Part shown: in pieces, positions 1 through 11,800 of the stretch
Layout: each line of letters starts with the position of its first letter
Numbering within the stretch: the first letter of the stretch is position 1
Assembly (NCBI RefSeq): GCF_000346465.2
Contig: NC_034014.1
Location: forward strand, 24,651,297-24,715,296
Source of the DNA: Prunus persica
Lineage: Eukaryota; Streptophyta; Magnoliopsida; Rosales; Rosaceae
Length of the DNA: 64,000 nt
Reading direction: 5' to 3'
Position numbers and translations under genes: made by a program
The notes under the pieces: generated by a model
What the model was told of the DNA's origin: nothing
What the model saw: only the letters and a program-made list of their open reading frames with translations
The model's database searches: none

Positions 1-128
1 CACCAATCGTTCAAACATACCTTTCACAATTCAAAAACCCAAAATAAAAAACAATATATGTAAGAAGAAAGGAAAAAAACAAATTTCAAGGGCATATTTT
101 GTTGCGGAAAAGCAGAGAAAGTAGTTAC

Positions 129-203
129 TGTTTTCTGAAAGTAGGAGACGTCGGTATTGTCATCGCCATGGATGGTCTGGTTCGTGCTCGGAGTAGAAAC
201 CAT
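129..203 (-). CDS. Possible first coding exon of a gene cut by the left edge
   Basis: Reading leftwards from an ATG at 203, 25 codons (start MVSTPSTNQ, end SYFQKT) run to a consensus-like donor (ACA|GTAACT) at 129/128, phase 0. The composition looks like an ordinary protein N-terminus, and the exon lies head-to-head with the RRM gene at 469, so the two could share a short promoter. An overlapping frame starting at 322 gives a 65-residue ORF that looks less protein-like. The rest of the gene would lie outside the window. I do not recognise the protein, and it may equally be a leader exon or chance. Confidence 0.25.
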
Positions 204-411
204 GAGACTGAAGCTTGGCTACTGGGTCGGTCGTGAAAGACGAAAATGGTTATTTTGATTAAAGTGACGCTTTGAGACTTGGGGAAGGACTTAACGGGAA
301 ATCTTAACCTCTTTGCCGCCAAAGTACTGCCCTTTACAAAAAATAAAATAAAATAAAGAGAACGGCTTTTTATTTAATAATTGGTATTTTATAAAATGAA
401 AAAATTCGGGG

Positions 412-421
412 TTTAGGGTTT
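412..421. promoter_or_regulatory. Telo-box near the start of the RRM gene
   Basis: TTTAGGGTTT, the reverse of the AAACCCTAA telo-box that is common just upstream of or in the leaders of plant genes for translation and organelle biogenesis. It lies about 50 bp before the ATG at 469. Confidence 0.5.
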
Positions 422-468
422 TTCTTCAATTTTGGGAACAGAGCAAGGCAAACTCTGAGAGAGAAGAA

Positions 469-2046
469 ATGGCGCTGAGGGCAGGACTTGTAAGGCGATT
501 TCTGTCTACTCCAGTCTTCGCTTCTCAATCTAGAGCTGCTGCAACTGCTGCGTCCTTGGCTTATGCCTCTGTTGCTGATTCCAACAACATCAGTGATAAA
601 GCTACCGCAGAACCTAGCACCACTCTCTTCGTCGCTGGTAACAATTTCCCATTAAAAATCTTTGTGCGTTTTTCTTAGTTAATAGAAAATTAGTCTAAGA
701 TGGTTCGTTGGTTTCAACTGGTTCATCATGACCAGTGGTGACCATAATGAGAATAGTGAGAAAGCTTGAAACTTTTTTCTGTGACGATTGGAGCGTCCAT
801 AAACCAATGGATACCAATTTCTATATCATGAAGGTTTGATAATTAGCAAAATTTGGGCTTCTGTAAAGGCGAGTGAGAAGTTTAATTTCTTATTATACTG
901 CTGTTTTAGATAACCAAATTGGACCTCCAAATTATGCTCATTGGGGTGCAGTTGCAGAGGAACTTGTTTTGCTATACTACATTTTGGGTTATTGGAGTAT
1001 GCATAAATATGCTTTGATGATACGGTTTGTCTTGCAAATGTGCTTGCAGGGCTTAACAAGAGAACCACGCCTGAAAAACTTAACGAAGCGTTCTCACAAT
1101 TTGGTGAAGTGGTTAATGGTAATACGGGGTTCTCATATGCCTTGCTCATTTGGATTTCATTGCTTCAATTTCATGTAGCCCCCAACTAAATTTCATGATC
1201 AAGATTTTAAATTTCTTTTTCTGTCTCATTAGTGTTGCAAGTTGACGGATTTACTGCATAGTTAAATATTTTAGGATATAAATTTGTAGAAACAAACTGA
1301 TATGCGGTTTAAGCTTGAAATGAGATTTCAGTGGAACTGATGCATGTTTAGTTTTGGAGATGCAAAGAGAATCTCATTTCTGGTAAATGATATAGTTCTA
1401 GTTTCATACCATCTCTGCAAGATTTTCAAGTATGATGAGAATCAAGGATTTTCCGGGAAAAGGAATGGGACAGAATGGGAATGGTGCTACAAAATATGAA
1501 ATAAAACCTTCCAAATACAATAGAACCTGTGTAGGCAACACAAAAGGATTGGGATTTAGGTGTCTGGGTTGAGATGTAAATTAGCACACGGTCATAATTT
1601 CAGTTGGCTTGTATTTTTGTTCTAGATTTCTGAGCAATTGTCTTAATTGTTCCTTGTGTAAGATATGCCATGGATTTGGACATCTGAGGTTCCAAATTTT
1701 GCAGCATTGCCTTGTTTTATAGTTATGCATTGACAATTTCTTCTCATGTTTCAGTAAAGGTAGTGATAGACCGTGATTCTGGATTCTCAAAGGGCTTTGG
1801 GTTTGTGAATTATGCCACTTTAGAGGACGCCGAGAAAGGGGTGAAAGGGATGGATGCACAGGTCTGCATGTCTTGCAACAACCATCTTCTTTGTACTTTT
1901 TTATTTTGATTGCATATTTTCTTAATACATGATACGAATATAACTGGTGCTATACTTTCTAATTATGTATTTGTGTGAGGCAGGTTCTTGATGGATGGGT
2001 CATTTTTACTGAATTTGCACGACCAAAAAGAATTCCAGGACAGTGA
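469..2046 (+). CDS. Organelle RRM-domain RNA-binding protein, probably mitochondrial (ORRM2-like)
   Basis: Four exons (469-637, 1050-1118, 1755-1861, 1984-2046) join in frame to 135 residues. Residues 1-50 are rich in Arg, Ser and Ala with almost no acidic residues at the very start (MALRAGLVRRFLSTPVF), as in a mitochondrial presequence. A single RRM follows: RNP2 is LFVAGL, spanning the first junction, and RNP1 is KGFGFVNY in exon 3. The protein stops soon after DGWVIFTEFARPKR, a tail typical of the short plant ORRM/glycine-rich RNA-binding group but without a glycine-rich extension. Members of this family assist C-to-U RNA editing or bind organelle transcripts; that role here is inferred. 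The start follows a telo-box leader and is the first ATG. Confidence 0.88.
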
Positions 2047-2818
2047 GCATCTCCAGAAACTTACCCAACTGCTAGCTGATGATCAATCCAACCAGTGTTA
2101 CATTGTGAATTATACCCTACTTGGTGGAGAAACGGGGGCTGTGCTGTTTGTGAAACCATTTGGCTTCCTTGGGAAGATTTGGACGTAGGAGCAGTTTTGT
2201 TCTCATTTTCATGGGCTAATTGTACCTCGAAGCAATTTCTGTCGATAAAAGCTTTTGATTTCACTCTTGATAATATAATTGAACTTATCCGTTTCTTTGT
2301 AATGTTTTGCTTGACATCACATTACATTTGGCATGTCCATCTTGTCTTTTTTTGCTCTACCCCTGTTCCTGCTTTTTTTAAAAGGAAAAGGAAACATATA
2401 CGCAAAAGACATGGTATGAGATGAACGATCGACAGTCCAGAACTGTTAATATTAAGTCAATTTGCATCTGAATATAAATTGGATTTTGAATTTTCCAATC
2501 TAATAAGAGCCTACTTAGGATTCAATCCGATCCAATTGATATTTGATGAGATTGGATTAGATGGTTGGCTTTAATGACAGGTAAAAAATGTTGATTTAGG
2601 GAGCTTGTCTAGTAAGGATTTGTATTAAGGATTGATTAAGAATTTCTAATATCTGTCGTCCTAATGGGATTTTTAAGGGTTGGGCAGATTGAATAGGATC
2701 TTGAACATCCCTAATCATAACCATTTGGTTTAATAATTGGCACAACTCTAAGTTTCATGTATTAGCAATATAAACAAGCCTTGGTTTGCATAGAATCACT
2801 TCTAACTTTCATGTATTA

Positions 2819-2977
2819 GGGCTTTTTTGGAGTGATTCTGGGATGACGATAATCACTTATGGGGAGAAGCATATCCTACGTGTTTCTCCATATACTTTAA
2901 GTGATTTTAAGCAAGGTGCTTCTCCCCACCAATTAAAGTGATTATTGGCTTTCCTAGAATCACTCACAAACGAGCCT
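2819..2977. mobile_element. Tourist/Harbinger-type MITE, 159 bp
   Basis: The ends form an imperfect inverted repeat of about 40 bp: the left end has GGGCTTTTTTGGAGTGATTC and the reversed right end has AGGCTCGTTTGTGAGTGATTC, with AATCACTT inside both arms. It is flanked by TTA on both sides (2816-2818 and 2978-2980), the target duplication of PIF/Harbinger elements. No coding capacity. The rest of 2047-3231 holds no gene that I can see. Confidence 0.7.
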
Positions 2978-3231
2978 TTACTGCAAGAGGATTGTATTTC
3001 AATTCTCAAGTGGTTAAGAGCATTTACACCTACACCCGAGGTACTAGGTTCAATTCTCCCTTCTCCCAATATTACTTTTATAAATAAATAAATAAATAAA
3101 AGTTTCATGTATTACCAATCTAATACAATCTAAAGTGAGTTTTGAACAAAACATTCAAAAAAGGAATAGTTGTTTCTTTCTCACTTTATTTTGTTATATA
3201 AATATTATCTTCGTAGACGAACTAACATCTT

Positions 3232-3303
3232 GTGGCTGTAGTTTAGTGGTAAGAATTCCACGTTGTGGCCGTGGAGACCTGGGCTCGAATCCCAGCAGCC
3301 ACA
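3232..3303 (+). tRNA. tRNA-His (GTG anticodon)
   Basis: A 72-nt cloverleaf: acceptor GTGGCTG pairs with CAGCCAC at 3296-3302, followed by discriminator A3303. The D arm has TAGTTTAGTGGTA. The anticodon stem CCACG/CGTGG encloses loop TTGTGGC with anticodon GTG. The T arm is CTGGG-CTCGAAT-CCCAG. There is no intron. The gene starts at the first G of the acceptor; the extra G-1 of mature tRNA-His would be added after transcription. Confidence 0.96.
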
Positions 3304-4421
3304 CTACAATCTTTTTTTGCTTTTTCTAAATTCCCATAGAACGACGTCGTTCGTGAACCGTAAAATATTGGGCAAAATGCATTCCCTTGTATAAGGAGTA
3401 CAAGTAGCTTCAGCACGCCCTTTCCTCACTCTGTTTCAGCAGTTGTCAGAAGTTTATATCTTCGCCATTGACTGAGCAATCTCTTCCAGAATTGTAAGAA
3501 TCTCAAACCTTTTTTCAATTCTTGTAATTATGTGATCTTGATCCGTAATATCTCGTTGTTTATGATGGCAATTCTAATTCAATGTTTTCAATTCTGCTAA
3601 GCAATTATGGTGTTGTTCATCCCTTTCGTAGATCTATATTCTTCACAGAGTAATTTGTAGTTTTGTTTTGCTTTCTAATGTTACGCCAAAAGGTTGGTTT
3701 GGTTGAAAGAATCAAACTTTTGTCGGTAGGTGAAATGGGCTGTGGCCTGCGAGCTAAACATGAATGCAAAATTTAAGCAATAGTTGATGGTGTGAGTCTA
3801 ATTGTGGAAAATGAAGGGTAATTCAAGGGAACGATAATATTTGCTGGGTTTTCAATGATTTACAAAATGTTGTCAATGGGTTTGAATTTCTCTATTTTAT
3901 GGTAGGGAGAATGGCAGTGTGATTTCTTCATCTTAAAGGCTTAGTTGGGTTTGAGGTTTTTTTCTTTCAGAACCCAAAAGCGTTTTTGTTTAATCTGCAA
4001 AAGAGGGTGGTGTGGCTAGAACTAGAAGTTGCAAGTTATAACTACAACCCAATTTCTTCTGTTTGCTGGCTTTCTAACTTGCTTCAATTAGGGAATAGCG
4101 TAGATGGATCAATTATGCAATTCATATTTGTTGATTTTCTTAAGTTCTAGGATGTTGCTTATCTTCTGGTTGATGGCTGTCTAATATCCCTTTCTTTTGA
4201 TGCTTAGTTATATTTCATGGGAAAAAAAGTTCTTGTTGCTTATTGCAAATATGGTTTTGAGTTTGAACTCCGTTTTGATGTGATATTTTTGTTAGGTCAG
4301 TTAGTTTCAATATTTCCAACTTGTGTACATGTAGGGTACCTACTTAACAAGTTTTAGAAATGATATTGAGGTACACTGAGTGCGTCTGCTTATTTTCCAA
4401 TTGTTGCATTTGATGTTACAG
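3304..4421 (+). other. Promoter, leader exon and 5'UTR intron of the OST4 gene
   Basis: No ORF of note. A pyrimidine-rich stretch and TTCCAGAATTGTAAGAATC near 3485-3500 look like a short non-coding first exon with a donor at about 3493/3494. The acceptor TTGATGTTACAG ends at 4421, directly before the OST4 start codon. A leader intron of about 0.9 kb is therefore likely; the first-exon border is not firm. Confidence 0.5.
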
Positions 4422-4535
4422 ATGATGGATGATCAGGACCTGGGCTTCTTTGCCAATTTTCTTGGCATCTTCATATTTGTATTGGTAATAGCGTATCATT
4501 ATGTGATGGCCGACCCAAAATACGAAGGCAACTAA
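4422..4535 (+). CDS. OST4: OST4, 37-residue subunit of the oligosaccharyltransferase complex
   Basis: A complete 37-codon ORF starts right after a splice acceptor: [17 protein letters not shown], then a hydrophobic stretch to residue 27, then MADPKYEGN and TAA. This matches the whole length of plant OST4, a single-span ER membrane microprotein. It stabilises the catalytic STT3 subunit with its partner in the oligosaccharyltransferase that N-glycosylates nascent proteins. The membrane span covers roughly residues 8-28 with a short polar lumenal N-terminus. A second Met codon follows at 4425, but the first ATG gives the family length. The gene is easily missed because it is so short and its leader is split by an intron. 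Confidence 0.95.
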   Translation: MMDDQDLGFFANFLGIFIFVLVIAYHYVMADPKYEGN

Positions 4536-5142
4536 GGATCTGTTTCCTTTTTTATGTATTTGCAATAGAGAGATGCATTTTTCTTGCGACTAATGGAGAT
4601 ACCCTGTTAATTTTGTAGCCTGAACTGTTTCACAATGGATTCAACTTGAATTAGTTAAAAGCTTTGTTATGCAATGTGAATGTTTATTGTTATACACAGG
4701 TGATTTTCTTTCACTAATTTATATCTGTTTCATATGAAGTTTTCCACACCTTTGTATTAACATTCAAAGGATGTGCCCGTGATTGAATGTGATGCTGGTT
4801 CTGTTTGAGAGCTTACCATTGGCGGTGGCAGTAATCTGCTGTTTGTAACAAATGTGAAAGAATATGTTCTCGAAAGGGTTTCAAAGTTGTGATTCCTTTG
4901 TGAATTTTAAAAGTAAAATGCATGGAAAACAAGAATCCTTTTGGTGCATATGCGGAACGATTATATTTCATATAGTTGTCTACATGATCTAGCCAAATTA
5001 CAATGCGTACTGAGGTCAATGAAGGATTGACAAATCTAATAGCATTTGCCAATCGTTTTTTTTTTTTTTTTTTTTTTTTTGGGTTGGTATGAATGCCAAT
5101 CGGTTAGATGTATGGTCAAGCTAACAGACCTCTTATTAGGCA
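4536..5142. other. Intergenic, OST4 3' region and FUSC-gene 3' region
   Basis: No gene seen. It holds the 3' untranslated ends of two convergent genes and a small poly(T) insertion flanked by direct repeats (annotated separately). Confidence 0.5.
5047..5102 (-). mobile_element. Tiny retroposed insert with poly(A) tail and 9-bp target duplication
   Basis: TGCCAATCG occurs at 5047-5055 and again at 5094-5102. Between the copies are 25 T followed by GGGTTGGTATGAA. Read on the minus strand this is a 13-nt remnant with a 25-nt poly(A) tail, flanked by a perfect 9-bp target-site duplication, as left by target-primed reverse transcription of a severely 5'-truncated SINE, LINE or mRNA. Confidence 0.55.
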
Positions 5143-8100
5143 CTATGTATGTGCATCCAGTGCATCAGCTTTACAACAAATATTAAGAAATTTTTTGTGC
5201 CTTGAAGGACTCTCCCATTTTACTAGTTTCCTCACTTGTTTCTCCATCTCCATTGTTTCACTCGTCAAACTTCGGATGCAGAATCCCAGGCTAGCCAAAC
5301 AAAGAACCGTTTGGCTTTTACGTTTCGCTTCACTGTCACTATTATGTACGTTGTCAGCCACTTCCTCAAAATGTTGAAGAAGAATACTTACAATAATCTC
5401 AACCTCTTCATCTCCTGCACCCAAAATCCTAAAGGGGTTTGCTGGTTTGCCCAATTCGCTGTCGTGGTAATCATCTTGCGCCTGTGTCTCAAATGCTGCA
5501 ACGGACTTGATCGAAGTCACCTCCTCAAGGCATTTCAGTGAAGAGTTAATTTTTTCCTTTAGAAGCTCTACGTCAGCATTCATATGTTGCCTTAGTTCCT
5601 CTGAAGCACCTCCCAATTTCTGTGTTACTTGTGAGAGGAACTCCGTTTCACAGGCCACAAATAGTAAAAGATCAGCCATTTTCGATAAAGATCCTAGGAC
5701 CTTACTGTAACTTGCACCCTTAAAGGGCAAGAACCAGAAATTAGGCTCTGTTTCAGCTTCTTGGAGGAAGTTTTCTAACTTTTTAAGGTGGGATTTTAGC
5801 TTCCTCTGCTTTTCCCTCAGTCCGGCAGAAGCCGGTACACAAAGATTTATGTCTTTGATGCAATCTCGAAGTGCCCCCATGCTTTTAGAAAGCTCATTTC
5901 TTGCTAGGGTCACTGCTCTCAGAGGATAAAAGACAATCTCTACTAAAACGAAACAAATCAGTCCAATGCATGCCTCTGTCATTCTTGCAATTGCAAATTC
6001 ACTTGGAGGACCATAATTTTCCCTACCCAAAATTAGCAATGCCCCAATGGCTGCTGAGATCCCACCAGCTTGGCCATACATCTTGCTATGCCTAAGAAAA
6101 TGGGTGAAAAAGATCCAAGGTATGAGTGGTAAAAGTCTGAAGTGCTCAATTCCTTGGAAAAGAAATAAGCATATGACTCCATAGACAGACCCCATCGCCG
6201 TTCCTTGTGCTCGAGCATTTGTAACTGTAAATGTGGCTTGCCGTCCTGTCACGAAACCAATGGCAATGGTGAGGCCTGCCCAGTATCCGTTTTCTTTGTT
6301 ATATATCAAACCGAATAACACAGCAAGGCCTAATGCAAGTGAGCACTTGAGGGCAAAAACTAAACTCCTGAGGCTTGGCATTATGTTCTTCCAAACCCTT
6401 TGGAAGTTACAGTGCGCTTGATTTTGTGCACCGCTTGGTTCTTGGTTAGGGTTAGATTTCAGAGTGTTTCCGGGATTTCGGGCAATGGGTTGGTTTTCTA
6501 GCAGGAGTTCCATGCAGTACAAGAAGAACGAAGCCGCCATGTTGTCATGGTTTGTGGTGGTGGGTTTGCCAATCCAAGGGGCATTGTCCAAAATCTCTCT
6601 GTTTGTCTCTGGAGCTGTTGTTGCATCAGAAGGCATAGAGTACCTAGATTGCAGCAGCCTTAGGCTTATCTGTACTTCTGAACTTTGTAAATGACCTCTT
6701 AGCTCTTCATCAATCAGATTAAGAGGAAATGAAGAGCAACTAGATAAAGCTATCTCCATCCCCCTCAATGGAATCTCAGTTTCTTGCAACTGTTCACCCA
6801 ACTTCATATAATTTGGTTTTAAAAATTTCATATGTGGTCTCTCCCACACCATCCCTACCTGCTTACAAGAAAATGAATGGCTTTAATCTTTAGCTGAATG
6901 AACAAACTAAATGAAGCTCACGTTCATTTTTTCCACTGGACATGAGTCAATGTTAGCTTACCAGATTGTTGCTGATGCTTTGATGAAGCTTAGCTGCTGC
7001 TTTAGAGAGAGATTGTTCTTGAGAAATGAATTCAAGTGCTCCTCTTTTGTCTTGGGCAGAGACGGCCTCAACAAAGTGAGTTAGCCTCTGGGAAGCATTT
7101 TCAGCATACATCCTCCATGATTTCTTGACCTGTGAATGCATTTCAATTCACAACTATCAGTATTTACCAACTGCAATTGGGTTAACAAAGAAAAAAAAGT
7201 CATCTTAGATTTATGAGTTCTTAATATAATATTATCCCACGTCAGAAAAATAGGAGATCTTGATATAATATACGAGTTCTTGGGCACCCTTTCTGTACAA
7301 GCCGATTTTGTAGAGGCAAGTTCTGTCCATGTTTGCTCGTATTAGACGTTACATCAGATTTAGACAAATGAATATTTGGGATGTTTCATTTAACAGAGAA
7401 AACACAATAATACAGGGTCTTAATCAAATGTCATGATCTTTCAATAAAACTTTTCAGTTTGCATTACACCATGAATAGGGTTTTGCAATTTTTTATGTCT
7501 GGTTTAAGAGACAATATTCAGACAGGACCAAAGGGGCTTTAATTGGACCACGAATCCCAAACTAGGCAACTGTCCATGAACAGCACGCATGGACTAAGTC
7601 CTGCCCTTGAGAGCCACCAATAAACACTTATTTTTTCCTTTTTGGACATGACAATCTGAGATTCTAAATAATCCCAATCAACAAGCTGCCATTTGCCGTA
7701 TGATGCTTTCGTGTTGAACTTTGTTTCCAAATTAGCTGGACTTGGCAACTAGTACGCATGCATTATAATTTGCTTCACTCTGGTTGGTTCAGCTGTCAAA
7801 TCTAAAGACCAGTCGAGTTTTTAAAAGATAGAAAATGCAAAACATTATTGGTTTTATTAATTGATAAATATATGTAGGCATGTATGTTATATGCACTTCC
7901 CAAAACACATCTTTCACTCCCACGTATGGAGGTCTCTTTGCTTTATCCGTATTTGGTTTAGTGACAATGAATAAGATCCTCTATATATGTTTTCTGTGCT
8001 TATATTTTATCATGCTCAAAACCCCGTCAAGAAATACAATGAAACCGTCTCTTGCTAGACTGTCTAGCAACACAATGCACTCCTATTTCCAAATTAATAA

Positions 8101-8893
8101 TCCGAGTCCTTACTCCGTTGGATTCTTGTTTGAACATATGATTCCGATTTATAGTCTTACAAAATAACAATATGCCTAGTAACATAAAGTTTGATAAGAA
8201 AAAATGACCTGATTTGAGACATTACTAAACTAAGAACCCGAGTGAATAGCTGGTTCAGATTCATAGTCTAACAATATAAACAGCTGTTATTTGACGGGCC
8301 ACAATACATGTGCATGAGTAAAAGCAAGAAGATTAATTATTTACCTCAAAGTAAGCCAGCCGAGGGTAGGGAAACAACAAAGCAAGGACAGAAGCCAGAG
8401 CTCCAAGGGCTGTGCTTGCTGCAACACCAAGAGGGTGCATGACAACTCCAGTTTGAGCCCCATGAACCACAGTGCCTACATAAACATTCACCAACTGCCC
8501 AAATGCAATCCGCTTAGACATCAAGTGTGTAGACTCTGGCAAAGCCACTACAAAAGCACTGACTGCCACAGCCACTGCTGCCAGCAAGATGTCGAAATTT
8601 TTCGGGCCAACCAGCCAAAGGGTAAGCACAGAAGGCACCATTACTTGGACAGTGGCATACATGACATGCCAACAACTTCTCAGGACATCACCAAGCTTTG
8701 CGTCCGGGACAATTAGAATGGTGGTCATGTAAGAAAAAGATGGGTATGTCAAGTACTTTCGGAGTTGTGGAGGTCCATAGAGGGTGGTGCAGCCAACTAT
8801 GGTGCACGCCAAGGCAGTGCGTAGAGCGGAGCCTAGGCGTGGGCGCCATGACGATTGGGTTTGGTAATCTCCCATTGTTGTAGAGGCTGCCAT
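5143..8893 (-). CDS. FUSC-family (aromatic acid exporter/YccS-like) integral membrane protein
   Basis: Three exons on the minus strand (8893-8345, 7129-6962, 6858-5143), all meeting in phase 0, give about 810 residues, the usual size of plant FUSC-like proteins. The first exon encodes an N-terminal bundle of about six hydrophobic segments (for example TALACTIVGCTTLYGPP and LGALASVLALLFPYPRLAYFEV). The second is a hydrophilic helical linker. The third has another membrane bundle (LALGLAVLFGLIYN, GYWAGLTIAIGFVTGRQATF, GGISAAIGALLILGREN) and a long soluble C-terminal helical region. The two-bundle plan is that of the fusaric-acid-resistance/p-hydroxybenzoate efflux superfamily, to which malate channels are also related. 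Substrate is unknown; export of aromatic or organic acids is only an inference. The start is the first ATG of exon 1 (MAASTTMGDYQTQSSWRPRL). Confidence 0.87.
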
Positions 8894-11800
8894 TTTTGTC
8901 TTAAGGGTTACTTATGAAAAAAGGAATTAGTGGTGTGTGAAATGGGATCAAAGGGTTTTTGCCCTTTACTTCTTGTTGTTGCATAAAAGATGATCAGCAT
9001 GAAGGGCTAGGTTTGGTTTGGAGGAGAGGGAAGACACATTTGCTCCTTTGAGGACATGTCTGCTCATGGCGCAACTTCTATTATTTATACTAGAAGCTTT
9101 GTCCTAACTAAACATTTTAACCAGAGGATTTGTAGGACCTTTTCTTTATCTTTTTGCTACAGGAGAAAATAAGAGTTGTGAAAGATGTTATTTTATAGAA
9201 CTGTTATGATTTCTTTTGACAAATTTGTGAATTCTCTTTTCTACTTTTAACTAAAATCTAAATATATAAAGCAAAAGCCAGAGAATGATGAACATTCAAC
9301 ATACCAGAAAATGTCCTTGGTTAATTCAAACATTAAAAATTAAAAATATTATTAAATGAGGATAATATGGTAAATTCACATTGTTTCATATTTAAAAAAT
9401 TAAAATTAAAACAAAATCAGATCATAGGTCATACTTTTATGAAACATAACTACCCATATTATATTTTCTTAATTCTAAAAATAAAAGAAAAAAGAAAAAA
9501 GTAGTATGGGGAAAGGAAAAAGTGAGAGGAGAGATCTTAGTTTTTATTAGAAAAGTTTCACATAACTGCCCCATCTGAGAAAATTTGAATTTTTGTTAAA
9601 TCTAGATATGATGGTATTTAGGTGGGATAATAGTCCAAAGTGGTTGGATTAATGTGGCCGGTTGATTACCATCATTAGCAACTAAAAATATCCTAATTAT
9701 GTGCGTCTGAGAAATCTCTTTGTAGTTTAAATTATCGTTTGTATTAAAAATAAAATAAAAACTCTTAATCAGATTGAATCTTCTGATATCCTTGATAAGC
9801 TTGTATGTCAATTCAGATTTTGGGTTTGGATTGTTTGTCTTGTAGCTTTTGGTAACACCGATGATGGGGACTTTGTAATCGTTGTTTTTGTACAACCCAA
9901 CATTTTAGGAACTGCTTATTTATTAAAAAAATATATATATCCCAAGAAAGTGACATGAAAAAATGATGGGTTTGGTTTGGATGATTAAAATTAATTTAAC
10001 CAGGAATGAGAATAAAAATATTTTTAAGAACGTAATTTTGTCATCATGGCCATTATTGTTTCAGTCGGCAGAAGAAAACCAGATCTTGCTTGTGCTGGTT
10101 ATAGAATCAGATCCATTCATCCCTGCCTTTCATGGGCAGATTGCGCAGTTGTGAAATGTTGAAGCTGCTTTGTGTCGAAATGGAAAGAAATTGGTGAACC
10201 ACAAGGCAGGGTAATGGCATATGTACGACCAGGTTCGTGGGTTTTTCTGTTTTGGCTCTAAGAAACAACCAAATGAAATGAAGGCATTCAGTTGTCAAAG
10301 TACTCAGTTATAAAAGCTTCTTGGGACTTCTATAGTTCAAATATTATAAGCATGTATTAAATCTTCATTTCCATCACGTCATCGCTTATATTTAATTAAG
10401 ACAGGAAGGAGACTGCCCAACTACAGATTTGAGAGGGGGAAAAAATAAATCCAAGAATCATGACGGAAGCAACTAATATTAATGTGACTTCCTGTTATAA
10501 ATCTAATCCATCTAATAAATGTGTTGTGGAGGTTCACCATGTATCATCATGTGTGAAAAGGACTTGGTAACATGCTCTGAGCTAACTATGACAACAATTA
10601 CTAACAAACTACAATTTCTAACATGTGTGAATATGTTTCCCAGCTAGATAATCTGTCATGGTACGTCGTTAGACTGTGAATCATGACCACGCATTCAAAT
10701 AAAATTTCACTTAATCGAATGGTCTTTGATTAACCGTCTAAGAACATAACAGTCTTTAGCAAGAGAACATGCAAACAGGCCTACCTGGTTGCTTAATTTC
10801 ACAAACACCTGCTTGCTCCTAACAGAAAGCATACATGCACACGGGTGATATCATGTAAAACAAATTCATGTTTCGGCAATGCATGAAAACAGGCCTCCCT
10901 AGTAATAACTTACCTGCAACATGGAAGTCTCTCTCCTAGTTACCTTCCTCAACTTGGAGTTCCCGATAGGTTAGTGTCAGGATTGGTAACAGAGTCTGAA
11001 GCAAAAGGGTATGACTCAAAATTGGTGTAAATTCGACTTGATGTGACTTGCGCCCTTTGTAATAGGGTACAGTAAGGTCTCACAAAGATGTGACTTTATA
11101 CAATAAAGGTTAGAATGCAATAGGAAATGCTAACAGAGAAAAGAAGGTGCCGGTCCAGAAAATGCTCAGATACTACGAAAATAAATATGAAGAAGTAAAA
11201 TACCTAATTTCCGTTCAAATACAAAATATATACAACAATACTCCAACAATTAAACAAACTGGACAATAAGTAAGACCGAATCAAAACATGCATGCTACCA
11301 GCTCACATCCATAATTGGATTCCGAGCATATGTCATTGATATCCTAATCGTAAGGTTATCAGCCCTTTTCGTGTGAGGAGTGTTTCAATTCAATAGGTAG
11401 ACTACACATGAATGTAGAGACAAATTCACTAAACATCATCAGCATGAGCACAGCTCATATGCCACAACTTTTAGTGTTTTACACCTCAACTTGAGCTAAT
11501 CAAACAAATGGAAAATCACTTATGCTGAAGCTAAGCATCTTCGAGATCATGTGCTTATTGGTTGCTCAGTTAAAACACATTTTCAACTAAGTGAGACTCA
11601 TAGCTGTCCAGAGAAATATATGTGATGATGACTTAATTGGATTAAGAATCCACATTACGTGATATCATTCTTGCTCCATTAAAACTTGCACTATGGACAG
11701 TTAGTTGTGTACCATTTTCCAAAAGCTAATAGGCTCAGTTCTATCCATGGGGTAAAACATATAATTGCCCAATATGCGATCTACCTTCTTATGTATGGGC

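Noticed and set aside
125..322. 65-codon minus-strand ORF upstream of the RRM gene
   Set aside because: It overlaps the alternative frame at 129-203, which looks more like a real N-terminus; neither is proven, and this one has no family resemblance.
826..1178. ORFs of about 100 codons on both strands in the RRM gene
   Set aside because: They cross intron 1 and exon 2 of the RRM gene; the spliced frame explains the coding signal.
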